This document shows, one piece after another, positions 17,272-26,152 of a DNA stretch of 64,000 nt. The stretch lies in the NCBI RefSeq assembly GCF_014172405.1, contig NZ_WNXC01000003.1, positions 1 to 64,000 on the forward strand, in the 5' to 3' direction. This DNA comes from Pedobacter gandavensis (GTDB lineage Bacteria > Bacteroidota > Bacteroidia > Sphingobacteriales > Sphingobacteriaceae). The translations under genes were made by a program, and so were the position numbers. The stretch's first letter is position 1. Every line of letters begins with the position of its first letter. A model generated the notes under the pieces. The model worked only from the letters and a program-made list of their open reading frames with translations. It did not search any database and had not been told where the DNA came from.

Positions 17272-17274
17272 AAA

Positions 17275-18348
17275 ATGGAATTAGACAGCGATACTGGTGA
17301 TCATTACTTTAAAGGAAGAGGTGCACAATTCAATCCACACAATAGGTTTGCAAAGAACGATTATGTCAGAGCACACCAGGAAGGAATAGATGACTGGGAA
17401 GAAACAGATCAAAAGACCACTTTTATTTTTGGCCAGAGCAAGTCGATTGTCAATAAAGTAGACAGTCCGGATGTTGGTATGGCTTATTCTTTGAATCCTT
17501 ACCAAGGCTGTGAACACGGCTGTACCTATTGTTATGCGCGCAATGCGCATGAATATTGGGGGTTCAGTGCCGGACTTGATTTCGAACGCAAAATTGTGGT
17601 TAAAACAGATGCACCAATGTTGTTTAAAAAATTTCTGGAACGCAAAGGATGGGATGCCTCCGTCATTTCTCTTTCCGGTAACACCGATTGTTATCAACCT
17701 GCAGAACGCCAATTTAAAATCACGCGACAACTCCTCGAAATTGCACTGGAGTATCGGCAACCCATCGGTATCATCACTAAAAACTCCCTCATTCTCCGTG
17801 ATATGGATATTTTAACTGAACTGGCCAAATTGAATCTATGCATGGTTTATGTATCTATCAACAGTTTGAATGAGCAATTGAGACAAAAAATGGAACCGAG
17901 AACAACCACCGCTAAACAAAGGCTGAAGGTAGTGGAAGAACTGAGCAAAGCGGGTATCCCTATGGGTGTTATGGTTGCCCCACTCGTTCCGGGATTAAGC
18001 GACCATGAAATTCCGGCGATATTAAAAGCAGTATCAAATGCTGGTGCACAATCTGCAGGTTATACTGTGGTACGCCTCAATGGTGCAATCGCTGGTATCT
18101 TTGAAGACTGGCTCCGTAAAAATTATCCAGATCGTTTCGAAAAGGTTTGGCACCAGATTCAATCTTGTCATGGGGGAAATGTGAACGACAGCAGATTTGG
18201 AGAAAGAATGCGGGGAGATGGAAATATTGCCAAATTAATTCATGACAACTTCAAGCTCCATTGCCGCTTAAATCATTTGAATGAAAAGCGTTTTAAACTG
18301 GACTCCAGTTTGTTTAAAGTCCCCGGAACCCAGTTTAGCCTATTTTAA
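17275..18348 (+). CDS. PA0069 family radical SAM protein
   Basis: A 357-residue radical SAM enzyme related to spore photoproduct lyase. The cluster motif is CEHGCTYC (Cys79, Cys83, Cys86), followed by the SAM-binding barrel. The family is widespread and its reaction is unknown. An alternative TTG two codons upstream (17269) lies inside the -7 box and cannot be transcribed from this promoter, so ATG 17275 is chosen. The gene ends 19 bp before the convergent isomerase gene. Confidence 0.92.
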   Translation: MELDSDTGDHYFKGRGAQFNPHNRFAKNDYVRAHQEGIDDWEETDQKTTFIFGQSKSIVNKVDSPDVGMAYSLNPYQGCEHGCTYCYARNAHEYWGFSAGLDFERKIVVKTDAPMLFKKFLERKGWDASVISLSGNTDCYQPAERQFKITRQLLEIALEYRQPIGIITKNSLILRDMDILTELAKLNLCMVYVSINSLNEQLRQKMEPRTTTAKQRLKVVEELSKAGIPMGVMVAPLVPGLSDHEIPAILKAVSNAGAQSAGYTVVRLNGAIAGIFEDWLRKNYPDRFEKVWHQIQSCHGGNVNDSRFGERMRGDGNIAKLIHDNFKLHCRLNHLNEKRFKLDSSLFKVPGTQFSLF

Positions 18349-18367
18349 GGTCTTATTTCGTTAGCGT

Positions 18368-19306
18368 TTAAGCTAAAAAGTTATCCACTTCACGGTAAGC
18401 CTGAATCACGCGAAGCTCTCCTTCTTTACCCGATTTAGAATTACCATGTTCCATACCCATGACACCTTTATAACCTTTTCCATGGATGTGTTTAAATAAA
18501 TTCTTGTAATTGATCTCTCCGGTAGTTGGTTCTTTCCTACCTGGATTGTCACCAATCTGAATGTAGGCGATCTCATCCCAGCAGCGATCCATATTAACCA
18601 TCAAATTACCTTCGGTTTTCTGCATATGGTAAATATCATATAAGATTTTGCAGGACGGGCTATTGACCGCTTTACATACATTATAGGTTTCATGTGTTTG
18701 CTGAAGGAACAATTCTGGTGTATCACTCAACGTTTCCAATACCATAATCAAACCATGCGGTTCAAAGATTTCTGCTCCTGCCCTCATGGCATCGACTACA
18801 TTGGCCATTTGATTTCCATAAGGAAGTTTACGTTCATAAAAACCAGGAACTACGGTTAACCATTTCGCATTACAGCGTTTAGCTGCTTCCACAGAACGTT
18901 TACAGGTATCCACAAATTTATCTTTAAACTCCTTTTTCCCGGTGGTTAGGGAAGTTTTCCAATTATCGCCACCATCTACTACAAACACCCCCATGGTCAT
19001 CCCCAATTTAGCCAAAAGCTCGCCAATTTTGGTTTGTTCCTCTAGGGAACGCCCCAGGTAGCCATTATCCTCAATGGATCTAAATCCCTGATCATACATG
19101 AAGCGGATCTGATCCAAAAAATCTTTCCCTGCATGATTGGCAAACATTCCCTGGTGCGGTGCATAGTCCAGATTAAATATTTTTCCTGCCGTTGCTTTGT
19201 CAATAGCACCTTCGGGAGTATCGGCAACTGCATTTACAGCTGATCCGGCCAATACTGCACCAGTCGCTATAAAACTATTTCTTAAAAATTCTATCCTCTT
19301 CATCAT
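18368..19306 (-). CDS. Exported hydroxypyruvate-isomerase-like TIM-barrel protein
   Basis: A 312-residue protein of the AP-endonuclease-2/xylose-isomerase-like fold, similar to hydroxypyruvate isomerase. An N-terminal export signal (RIEFLRNSFIATGAVLAG) resembles a Tat signal but lacks the twin Arg. Likely metal ligands are the Glu in MVLETLSDTP, Asp and His in LYDIYHMQ, and the Glu in MGMEHGNS. It is the last gene of a leftward operon with ApbE, a Gfo/Idh oxidoreductase and a SUMF1-like protein; the context suggests isomerisation of an oxidised sugar outside the cytoplasm. True substrate unknown. Confidence 0.88.
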   Translation of the reverse strand: MMKRIEFLRNSFIATGAVLAGSAVNAVADTPEGAIDKATAGKIFNLDYAPHQGMFANHAGKDFLDQIRFMYDQGFRSIEDNGYLGRSLEEQTKIGELLAKLGMTMGVFVVDGGDNWKTSLTTGKKEFKDKFVDTCKRSVEAAKRCNAKWLTVVPGFYERKLPYGNQMANVVDAMRAGAEIFEPHGLIMVLETLSDTPELFLQQTHETYNVCKAVNSPSCKILYDIYHMQKTEGNLMVNMDRCWDEIAYIQIGDNPGRKEPTTGEINYKNLFKHIHGKGYKGVMGMEHGNSKSGKEGELRVIQAYREVDNFLA

Positions 19307-19334
19307 TAATATTTTAGTAGGTCTTGAATAGTTG

Positions 19335-20345
19335 TTACTTTAAAATCATTTTTTTGAAACCATTGGTTAGGGTATCGGCCACACTACCATCCTGACGATG
19401 GTAGATAAGGTAGGCTTCCATTCCTTTCTTGCTGGCTACAAAAGCCAGGGCTTCCTCCATGTTCATGGCCATAACCGCATTGTCATATCCATCAGCAGTA
19501 ATTGCGTCTTTAGCGAAAATTGTGGCACTGATTAATTGATTATCCAGTGGATACCCTGTTTTAGGGTTGATTAAATGAGCAATTTTTCCCTTTCCCCGTT
19601 GCAGGTATTTCCGGTAATTACCGGAAGTGGTTACTGCTCCAGTGCTAAAACTGAGTATATGTCGGATTTCAGGTTCATCCGTACTGGATGTTGCCGGCCC
19701 TTCAATGCCAATTCTCATCACAGAGCCATCCGGTTTAGGTCCTTCCACCCTTAACTCCCCACCAATTTCGACAATAAAAGATTTGATTCCTTTTTTCAAA
19801 AGAAAATCTGCGACCACATCCACACTATACCCTTGAGCTATGCCGTTTAAGTCTATGGTAATGGCAGGATTTTTCTTTTTCAAGTAACTTCCCTTTAGTT
19901 CCAGGTGGTTCATTCCAACATTTTTTAACAACGCTTTGATTTTAGCGGAGTCTGGAAAGCTGGTTACCGGTTTCGGGCCAAAGCCCCAGGCCTGCACCAA
20001 TGGTGCTACTGTCACATCAAATTTTCCATTTGTTGCCCGATAGACTTCAAATGATTTCCTCATTACTGCAGCGAAGTGGTCATCTATGCGCATACCTTTC
20101 TTACTCAAATTAAACTGACTAATCTGGGAATATGGTTTATAGAGGGACATAGAGGAATCAATCTTTAGCAAGATGCTATCAATTGATCCCTTGGTCACCA
20201 CGCTATCAGTAGCAAAATACTTAATGGAATAATCTGTCCCTTGCGCATAGCCATGAATGCTATACTGCTGCTGATCCTTTTGCTTCGTGAAAAGCGTGAT
20301 CAGCAGCGGTAAGAACAGCAAAGCCGATTTATGGATTACTGCCAC
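19335..20345 (-). CDS. apbE: FAD:protein FMN transferase (ApbE)
   Basis: A 336-residue flavin transferase that attaches FMN through phosphoester linkage to Thr or Ser of exported proteins, using FAD and magnesium. The N-terminal hydrophobic segment (about 6-21) exports or anchors it. Family motifs present are KFDVTVAPLVQAWGFGP, the AIDLNGIAQGYSVD region and DAITADGYDNAVMAMN near the metal site. It starts 13 bp after the Gfo/Idh gene, so the two are cotranscribed. No obvious flavinylation target (a DxxxSGAT-type site) is visible in its operon partners, so its substrate lies elsewhere or uses an atypical motif. Confidence 0.93.
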   Translation of the reverse strand: MAVIHKSALLFLPLLITLFTKQKDQQQYSIHGYAQGTDYSIKYFATDSVVTKGSIDSILLKIDSSMSLYKPYSQISQFNLSKKGMRIDDHFAAVMRKSFEVYRATNGKFDVTVAPLVQAWGFGPKPVTSFPDSAKIKALLKNVGMNHLELKGSYLKKKNPAITIDLNGIAQGYSVDVVADFLLKKGIKSFIVEIGGELRVEGPKPDGSVMRIGIEGPATSSTDEPEIRHILSFSTGAVTTSGNYRKYLQRGKGKIAHLINPKTGYPLDNQLISATIFAKDAITADGYDNAVMAMNMEEALAFVASKKGMEAYLIYHRQDGSVADTLTNGFKKMILK

Positions 20346-20358
20346 AAGCAGGTCCGGC

Positions 20359-21678
20359 TTAAATTATTTTAGATTTTCCCGGAGTTGGGATTGGATATAA
20401 ACCATTTGCATCCGGCATTAGTTTTGGATTTGCGGTCCAGCTTAATTGATCAGGCATCAGGCTATTGTCGGCCTGTAAAGCCTCATCCCATTTAATGGTT
20501 TGCCCCGAATAGGTAGCATATCTACCAATGATGGCGGTGAAACAGCTTTTTGCACCACGTTCTGCATCTGCAAATTTATAATCTCCTTTTGCGATCGCTG
20601 CAAACAACTCATCATGTTCTGTTTGGTAAGGATTTGCATTTCCTTTTGTTGGGTGGCTAAACAGCTCTTTGCCTTTCAGGTCCCAAAGTACGCCATTATT
20701 TCCTGCGGATAAATAAGTACGACCTTTTGTTCCCTGGAATGTCTCATCTACACGGTTGGCAATTCCTTCAAAGTGGCGACATTGACTATAAATTACTGCA
20801 CCATCAGCATAAGTTAATTCAACCGCATGATTGTCATAGATCTCTCCATAATCTTTCCCTGTTCTCCAGGCCCGACTTCCTGTTCCCTGAACAGAAACCG
20901 GATAAGCATTTTTCACCCAGTTGGCAATATCTATATTGTGTACGTGTTGTTCTACGATATGATCACCACATAACCAGTTGAAGTAATACCAGTTTCTCAT
21001 TTGATATTCCATCTCTGTTTGCTGTGGCTGGCGTTTTTTAACCCAGACCCCACCGCTGTTCCAATATACCTGGCCGCTCATCACTTCACCAATTGCACCA
21101 TCCTGGATACGTTTTAACGTTTCTCTATAGTTCGCTTGGTACCTGCGTTGCAGTCCGACTACTACATTTAACTTTTTCTTTTTAGCCAACTCAGCCGCAG
21201 CAAGGACTTTACGAACTCCCGGAGCATCTACTGCTACTGGTTTTTCCATAAATACATGTTTCCCTTGTTTCACCGCTTCCTCAAAATGCGTTGGTCTGAA
21301 TCCTGGAGGCGTTACCAATAAGACTACGTCCGCCAGTGCGATGGCTTTCTGATAACCATCGAAACCAACAAATCTGCGCTCAACTGGTACGTCTACTTTA
21401 TCTTTAAATTTATCGGAAAGTACTTTATAACTGTTGTCCATGCGATCCTGAAAAGCATCAGCCATGGCCACTAATTTAATATTCTGTTTAGTGCTTAGTG
21501 CCTGAAAGGCAGCACCTGTTCCGCGATCTCCACAGCCAATCAATGCGATTTTAATGGTATCATCGGTAGAGGAATGTCCTCCTGCAAAAGCGAATTGGTT
21601 CATCATAACACCTCCTGCAACCAGGGCGGATGTTTTTAAAAAGTCACGGCGCTTATCGCGTAATTCTTCGTTGTTCAT
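20359..21678 (-). CDS. Tat-exported Gfo/Idh/MocA family oxidoreductase
   Basis: A 439-residue NAD(P)-dependent oxidoreductase. A twin-arginine signal (KRRDFLKTS, residues 8-16) precedes the Rossmann domain: IALIGCGDRGTG (about 44-55) and the conserved EKP motif in GKHVFMEKPVAVD. The C-terminal alpha/beta domain carries the substrate site. Tat export fits a folded, tightly cofactor-bound enzyme in the periplasm, as in glucose-fructose oxidoreductase-like and 3-keto-sugar enzymes. It is the second gene of the operon, 48 bp after the SUMF1-like gene. Confidence 0.93.
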   Translation of the reverse strand: MNNEELRDKRRDFLKTSALVAGGVMMNQFAFAGGHSSTDDTIKIALIGCGDRGTGAAFQALSTKQNIKLVAMADAFQDRMDNSYKVLSDKFKDKVDVPVERRFVGFDGYQKAIALADVVLLVTPPGFRPTHFEEAVKQGKHVFMEKPVAVDAPGVRKVLAAAELAKKKKLNVVVGLQRRYQANYRETLKRIQDGAIGEVMSGQVYWNSGGVWVKKRQPQQTEMEYQMRNWYYFNWLCGDHIVEQHVHNIDIANWVKNAYPVSVQGTGSRAWRTGKDYGEIYDNHAVELTYADGAVIYSQCRHFEGIANRVDETFQGTKGRTYLSAGNNGVLWDLKGKELFSHPTKGNANPYQTEHDELFAAIAKGDYKFADAERGAKSCFTAIIGRYATYSGQTIKWDEALQADNSLMPDQLSWTANPKLMPDANGLYPIPTPGKSKII

Positions 21679-21726
21679 AGTTTGGTTTGGTTAATTATTT
21701 GGTTGTTAATGTGTGAGTTCTTTTTA

Positions 21727-22692
21727 TTAGTAATCAGCGATCACTGGTTTATTGTAATAAGCTTCGATTTCTGCTTTTGAGGGAGGCGTAACTGGTCTTA
21801 CCAAACGCATTCCTATAAAAGGAGCTTCAGGAAACCACCAATTACTTTTTGGAATTTGCGGATCCAGTTGCTTCCATACCGGATCTGAGGCTAGCCTGGC
21901 AGCAGAACGTAATTCTTTTGCAGCATCATCATATGATCCACCTCGAATAACATGTGCATACAATTGACTGGGTACAGCCACTGGGTTTTTACTTTTTTCG
22001 CCATTTACACTGGCATAAAAATCGGGCTGATATTGGTCGTAGGTCCATTCTCCAACGTTCCCATACATATCATATAATCCCCATTGATTGGGCTTTTTCT
22101 TTCCAACCTCATGTGTTTTACCCCCACTGTTTTCTTTAAACCAGGCATATTCTCCCAATTTAGAGGGCTCATTGCCAAAAGCATAGTCGGTCGTATTTCC
22201 TGCCCTACTGGCATATTCCCATTCCGCCTCTGTTGGCAGGCGATAAAACACGCCTGTTCTTGCATAAAGCCATTTACAATATTGGATGGCATTATAATTT
22301 GTCATCGCTAAAGCAGGATGATTTTCTTTTCCCATCCCAAAAGTCATGTCCAGATAAGGTTTAGTTGGACGCGTCACTGCATCTACATTTGCTGGGACAG
22401 TTGTAGTGCTATGGGTAGTTTCGTAATCTTTATATAAGAAGGGTTCATAAATATCCCAGGTAACTTCATAGGTACTCATCCAGAAAGGATCGATTGTTAC
22501 TTTATGCAAGGGCAGCTCATCGGCTTTTCCTTTTTTGCTACCCATTTGGAATTCTCCTCCAGGGATGGCCTGCATTTCGAAGTTTAATTTTGTCCCATCA
22601 ATCTGTTGTTTGTAGGGTTGATGTTTCTCCTGAGCGGAGGCAGAAAGAGCAGTTAGTAAAAAGGGGACTGCCCATAGTTTGTTGAGTTTCAT
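21727..22692 (-). CDS. Exported SUMF1/formylglycine-generating-enzyme-like protein
   Basis: A 321-residue protein with a Sec signal peptide (cleavage near SAQ, residue 21) and a SUMF1/FGE fold: GGEFQMGS, the EVTWDIYEPF helix, RLPTEAEWEYASRAG and GNVGEWTYD. At the place where true sulfatase-activating enzymes have two catalytic Cys, the sequence after RGGSYD has none, so it should not make formylglycine. It is more likely a structural, binding or non-canonical enzyme member. First gene of a four-gene leftward operon; a promoter lies about 50 bp upstream. Confidence 0.9.
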   Translation of the reverse strand: MKLNKLWAVPFLLTALSASAQEKHQPYKQQIDGTKLNFEMQAIPGGEFQMGSKKGKADELPLHKVTIDPFWMSTYEVTWDIYEPFLYKDYETTHSTTTVPANVDAVTRPTKPYLDMTFGMGKENHPALAMTNYNAIQYCKWLYARTGVFYRLPTEAEWEYASRAGNTTDYAFGNEPSKLGEYAWFKENSGGKTHEVGKKKPNQWGLYDMYGNVGEWTYDQYQPDFYASVNGEKSKNPVAVPSQLYAHVIRGGSYDDAAKELRSAARLASDPVWKQLDPQIPKSNWWFPEAPFIGMRLVRPVTPPSKAEIEAYYNKPVIADY

Positions 22693-22740
22693 TGATACGT
22701 TTTTGATTCAATTGATATTTTAGCCTAACCTATTTCATCC

Positions 22741-22771
22741 CTAAAATAGAAGCATTTACCTAGAATGCAAA
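22741..22771 (-). promoter_or_regulatory. Promoter of the SUMF1-like/Gfo/ApbE/isomerase operon
   Basis: On the minus strand TTTTG, 19 bases, then TATTTTAG (seven of eight). It gives a leader of about 45 bases before the SUMF1-like gene. The rest of 22693-22926 shows only a weak candidate (TACCTTGT near 22893) for the divergent gene. Confidence 0.65.
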
Positions 22772-22926
22772 ATCTTAACGTGCTTTAATTAAGAAAATGT
22801 GTCAAAATCACACTAAGTTACAACCGATTCCCCCCATACATAGTGTTTACACGTCTTTTTTAGAAAGTGTTTTTTTTACAATAAGAAATTAATACCTTGT
22901 AAGATCAACTCCTAAACCAAACGTAA

Positions 22927-23844
22927 ATGAAAACAAACGACCGTAGAAAATTTCTTAAAGATCTGGGCTTATTGTCTGCAGCTGCAGGTCTTTCATCTGT
23001 TATCCCTTTGGATAGTTTTGCTTTCGAAAAGAAAGAGTTTTTCCAGATTTCTCTGGCTGAATGGTCTTTTCACAAAGCGCTGTTTGCTGGAAAGCTGACA
23101 AATATGGACTTCCCATTAAAAGCTAAAAAGGAATTCGACATCCATATTGTAGAATACGTGAGTCCTTTCTTCAATAAGAAGGAGACTGATAAGGCTTATT
23201 TAAAAGAACTTAAAGACCGTACGGACAGTGAAGGCATTCAAAATCACCTGATCATGATTGATGGTGAAGGTAGTTTGGGAGATTCTGATGCTAAAGCGAG
23301 GTTACAGGCCGTAGAAAATCACTATAAATGGATTGAAGCTGCCAAATACCTGGGTTGCAAAACCATTCGTGTCAATGCTGCAGGAAAAGGTACAGCCGAG
23401 GAAGTAAAAGCTGCAGCAATTGATGGTTTAGGAAAATTAAGTGAATATGGAAAGCAGCATAAGATCAATGTGATTGTAGAAAACCATGGTGGATATTCAT
23501 CGGATGGAAAATGGCTTTCTTCAGTTATTAAAGCGGTGAATAGCCCTTATTGTGGTACCTTACCTGACCTTGGAAACTTCAGAATCAGTCCAGATAAAGA
23601 ATATGATAAATACCTTGGGGTAAAAGAATTGATGCCTTATGCCAAAGGGGTTAGTGCCAAAACTCATGACTTCCTTCCTGATGGAGAAGAGAAAGACATT
23701 GACTATACCAAGATGTTTGAAATTATCAAAGCGGCAAAATGGTCCGGAATTGTAGGTATCGAGTATGAAGGTTCCGTATTATCAGAAGATGAAGGCGTTA
23801 GAAAAACCAAAGAATTATTGGAAAAAATAAGGCGTAAATTTTAG
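22927..23844 (+). CDS. Tat-exported sugar phosphate isomerase/epimerase-like TIM-barrel protein
   Basis: A 305-residue xylose-isomerase-like TIM barrel. The N-terminus DRRKFLKDLGLLSAAAG is a clear twin-arginine signal. Expected metal-binding acids are in VIVENHGG, LPDLGN and GIEYEG. It is divergent from the four-gene operon that encodes another TIM barrel and a Tat-exported oxidoreductase, and probably works in the same envelope sugar pathway. The gene ends with a bidirectional terminator. Reaction not predictable: isomerase, epimerase and 3-keto-sugar lyase members share the fold. Confidence 0.9.
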   Translation: MKTNDRRKFLKDLGLLSAAAGLSSVIPLDSFAFEKKEFFQISLAEWSFHKALFAGKLTNMDFPLKAKKEFDIHIVEYVSPFFNKKETDKAYLKELKDRTDSEGIQNHLIMIDGEGSLGDSDAKARLQAVENHYKWIEAAKYLGCKTIRVNAAGKGTAEEVKAAAIDGLGKLSEYGKQHKINVIVENHGGYSSDGKWLSSVIKAVNSPYCGTLPDLGNFRISPDKEYDKYLGVKELMPYAKGVSAKTHDFLPDGEEKDIDYTKMFEIIKAAKWSGIVGIEYEGSVLSEDEGVRKTKELLEKIRRKF

Positions 23845-23882
23845 TCTTAATTGTAGCCTATCTAGAAAGCTATTTTATATTA

Positions 23883-23915
23883 AAAGTGGCTGTTTCCTTT
23901 CGGAACAGCCACTTT
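23883..23915. terminator. Bidirectional terminator between convergent genes
   Basis: AAAGTGGCTGTT and AACAGCCACTTT pair perfectly around a small inner hairpin, with A-rich sequence on one side and T-rich on the other. It serves both the TIM-barrel gene and the convergent ettA. Confidence 0.85.
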
Positions 23916-23938
23916 CTATTAAGATTAAAATCAGATAC

Positions 23939-25618
23939 TTATACCAGTTTTTTATATTTCAGACGGTGTGGGGTCACATCGCCTAATCTTTTCTTACGAT
24001 TTTCTTCGTAATCACTATAGTTACCCTCGAAGAAGTAAACCTGAGAATCACCTTCAAAAGCAAGAATATGGGTACAGATACGGTCTAAGAACCAACGATC
24101 GTGACTAATCACTACTGCACAGCCACCAAAATTCTCTAAAGCTTCTTCCAGTGCTCTTAGCGTATTTACGTCAATATCATTGGTAGGCTCATCCAGTAAC
24201 AATACGTTGGCGCCTTTTTTCAGCGTAATGGCCAGGTGAACCCTGTTGCGCTCTCCACCGGAAAGTACACCTACTTTTTTCTGCTGATCACCACCATTAA
24301 AGTTGAATTTAGAAACATAAGCTCTTCCACTTACTGCTTTATTGCCCAACTGAATGTTATCTAAACCATCAGTAATGTTCTCATAAACGGTTTTATCCGG
24401 ATCAAGGTCATTGTGCATTTGATCCACATAACCTAAAGCTACGGTTTCCCCTACGCGGAAAGTTCCGGTATCCGGAGTTTCTTGTTGCGTGATTAAGCGG
24501 AACAAAGTAGTTTTACCTGCACCATTGGGCCCGATGATCCCAACAATACCAGCAGGAGGTAAAGAGAAACTTAGATTTTCGAACAACAACTTATCACCAT
24601 AAGCTTTAGTAATGTTATTCGCTTCTATCACGACATTACCTAATCTTGGACCAGCGGGGATAAACAGCTCCAGTTTATCTTCTCTTTCTCTAGAATCTTC
24701 AGAAGCCAGCTTATCATAGTTTGATAAACGCGCTTTAGATTTGGCGTGTCTGGCTTTTGGTGCCATACGTACCCATTCCAACTCACGCTCCAATGTTTTC
24801 TGACGTTTGCTTTCTGTTTTCTCTTCTTGAGCCAGTCGTTTAGCTTTCTGCTCTAACCAAGAAGAATAATTTCCTTTCCATGGAATACCCTCACCTCTGT
24901 CTAATTCCAGAATCCATCCAGCTACATTGTCAAGGAAATACCTATCGTGGGTTACTGCGATTACAGTTCCTTTATAGTCTTTTAAGAATTGCTCTAACCA
25001 ATCGATACTTTCGGCATCCAAGTGATTCGTAGGCTCATCCAATAGTAATACATCTGGCTCTTGAAGTAATAAACGGCACATCGCTACACGACGGCGCTCA
25101 CCACCAGACAATACACCGATTTTAGCATCTGGGTCCGGACAACGTAGGGCATCCATTGCACGCTCCAGTTTGTTATCCAATTCCCAAGCATTACAAGCAT
25201 CAATTTTATCTTGCAACTCGCCTTGTTTGGTCATCAGTTTATCCATTGCATCAGCATCTTCATAAACTTCAGGTAATCCAAATTGTTCGTTGATCGACTC
25301 GTATTCTTTCAGAATTGCTGTAATTTCCGCTACTCCTTCTTCTACGACCTCTCTAACGGTTTTATTTTCGTCCAGGATTGGTTCCTGAGCCAGGTAACCA
25401 ACGGTGTATCCAGCAGAAAAAACGACTTCTCCCTGGAAGGACTTGTCCAAACCGGCGATAATTTTCAAAAGGGAGGACTTACCAGATCCATTCAAACCGA
25501 TTACGCCAATTTTGGCACCGTAAAAGAAGGAAAGGTAAATGTTCTTTAGAACTTGCTTTTGGGGTGGATAAATCTTATTTACCCCCGCCATTGAAAATAT
25601 TATTTTTTCGTCTGACAT
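23939..25618 (-). CDS. ettA: Energy-dependent translational throttle protein EttA (ABC-F)
   Basis: A 559-residue ABC-F ATPase that acts on the ribosomal E site. Two ATPase domains have Walker A GLNGSGKS (about 42) and GPNGAGKT (about 366), signatures LSGGERRR and LSGGERNR, and Walker B LLLDEPTNHLD and LLLDEPTNDID. Between them lies the charged P-site tRNA interaction linker (KARHAKSKARLSNYDKL). EttA-type features include the first-domain arm around residues 95-150. No membrane domain is present. It has its own promoter about 90 bp upstream and converges on the TIM-barrel gene. Confidence 0.94.
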   Translation of the reverse strand: MSDEKIIFSMAGVNKIYPPQKQVLKNIYLSFFYGAKIGVIGLNGSGKSSLLKIIAGLDKSFQGEVVFSAGYTVGYLAQEPILDENKTVREVVEEGVAEITAILKEYESINEQFGLPEVYEDADAMDKLMTKQGELQDKIDACNAWELDNKLERAMDALRCPDPDAKIGVLSGGERRRVAMCRLLLQEPDVLLLDEPTNHLDAESIDWLEQFLKDYKGTVIAVTHDRYFLDNVAGWILELDRGEGIPWKGNYSSWLEQKAKRLAQEEKTESKRQKTLERELEWVRMAPKARHAKSKARLSNYDKLASEDSREREDKLELFIPAGPRLGNVVIEANNITKAYGDKLLFENLSFSLPPAGIVGIIGPNGAGKTTLFRLITQQETPDTGTFRVGETVALGYVDQMHNDLDPDKTVYENITDGLDNIQLGNKAVSGRAYVSKFNFNGGDQQKKVGVLSGGERNRVHLAITLKKGANVLLLDEPTNDIDVNTLRALEEALENFGGCAVVISHDRWFLDRICTHILAFEGDSQVYFFEGNYSDYEENRKKRLGDVTPHRLKYKKLV

Positions 25619-25703
25619 AGTTACTGATTATAATTCATGCCTATATAAAGGCGGTTACTTTATTGATTGAATATTTTAATGGAGATCTATCTCCGTATCT
25701 CCG

Positions 25704-25733
25704 CAAAGATAAGCAGGAAAAGTCCATTATAAA
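25704..25733 (-). promoter_or_regulatory. Promoter of ettA
   Basis: TATCTTTG on the minus strand is a perfect -7 box; at 19 bases the -33 position reads TTT instead of TTG. It gives a leader of about 80 bases containing the GGAGAT dyad. Confidence 0.65.
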
Positions 25734-26084
25734 ATTTGTTTAGCAGATATACAACCAATTCCTGGCGCCCCGGGAAGGATTTCAATACCTATAGATATCT
25801 ACATACCTTAGCAATACAAATCATCCCCTTAAGCCATCTCGCCAAAATAAAGAAAAACCATGACTCAATTCGCCAAATCATGGAGAGAAATTATGTTACA
25901 ACCTATTGAACCTGAAAAAGAAAGCATGATACTCTACTTAGAAAATCGTATATTTATGCTGACATATTTGCTTATGGATTAGGGAAAGTGGCCAATTAAG
26001 TCAGTAATTAGTAAGATTCATGAAATATCGGCAGTTCCAACATCCGTTTCCTTCCCTATGGCGTAATTGTTGATAAAATAAAAG

Positions 26085-26139
26085 AATCGGGGGCTGCCTA
26101 TTTATAAAACAAATTTTATAGTTTAGAGCATTCCCGATT
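26085..26139 (+). promoter_or_regulatory. Inverted repeat in front of clpC
   Basis: AATCGGG pairs with CCCGATT, with further partial pairing (GGCT/AGCA) inside and an inner dyad ATAAAA-CAAA-TTTTAT at 26104-26119. It ends 14 bases before the clpC ATG and also contains the best -7-like box (TAGTTTAG). It could be an operator or a leader hairpin; it does not match CIRCE. Confidence 0.45.
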
Positions 26140-26152
26140 TAGAAAGGTATAT

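Larger units (their letters stand above)
25619..26152. other. Intergenic region between ettA and clpC with possible gene remnants
   Basis: More than 500 bp between divergent genes. It holds the ettA promoter, a dyad GGAGAT-CT-ATCTCC at 25681-25694 within the ettA leader, a 40-codon plus-strand frame at 25860-25982, and a C-terminus-like frame ending at 26106 that reads PYGVIVDKIKESGAAYL. The two frames could be remains of a degraded gene or chance; nothing identifies them. A stem that could form in the clpC leader is listed separately. Confidence 0.4.
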
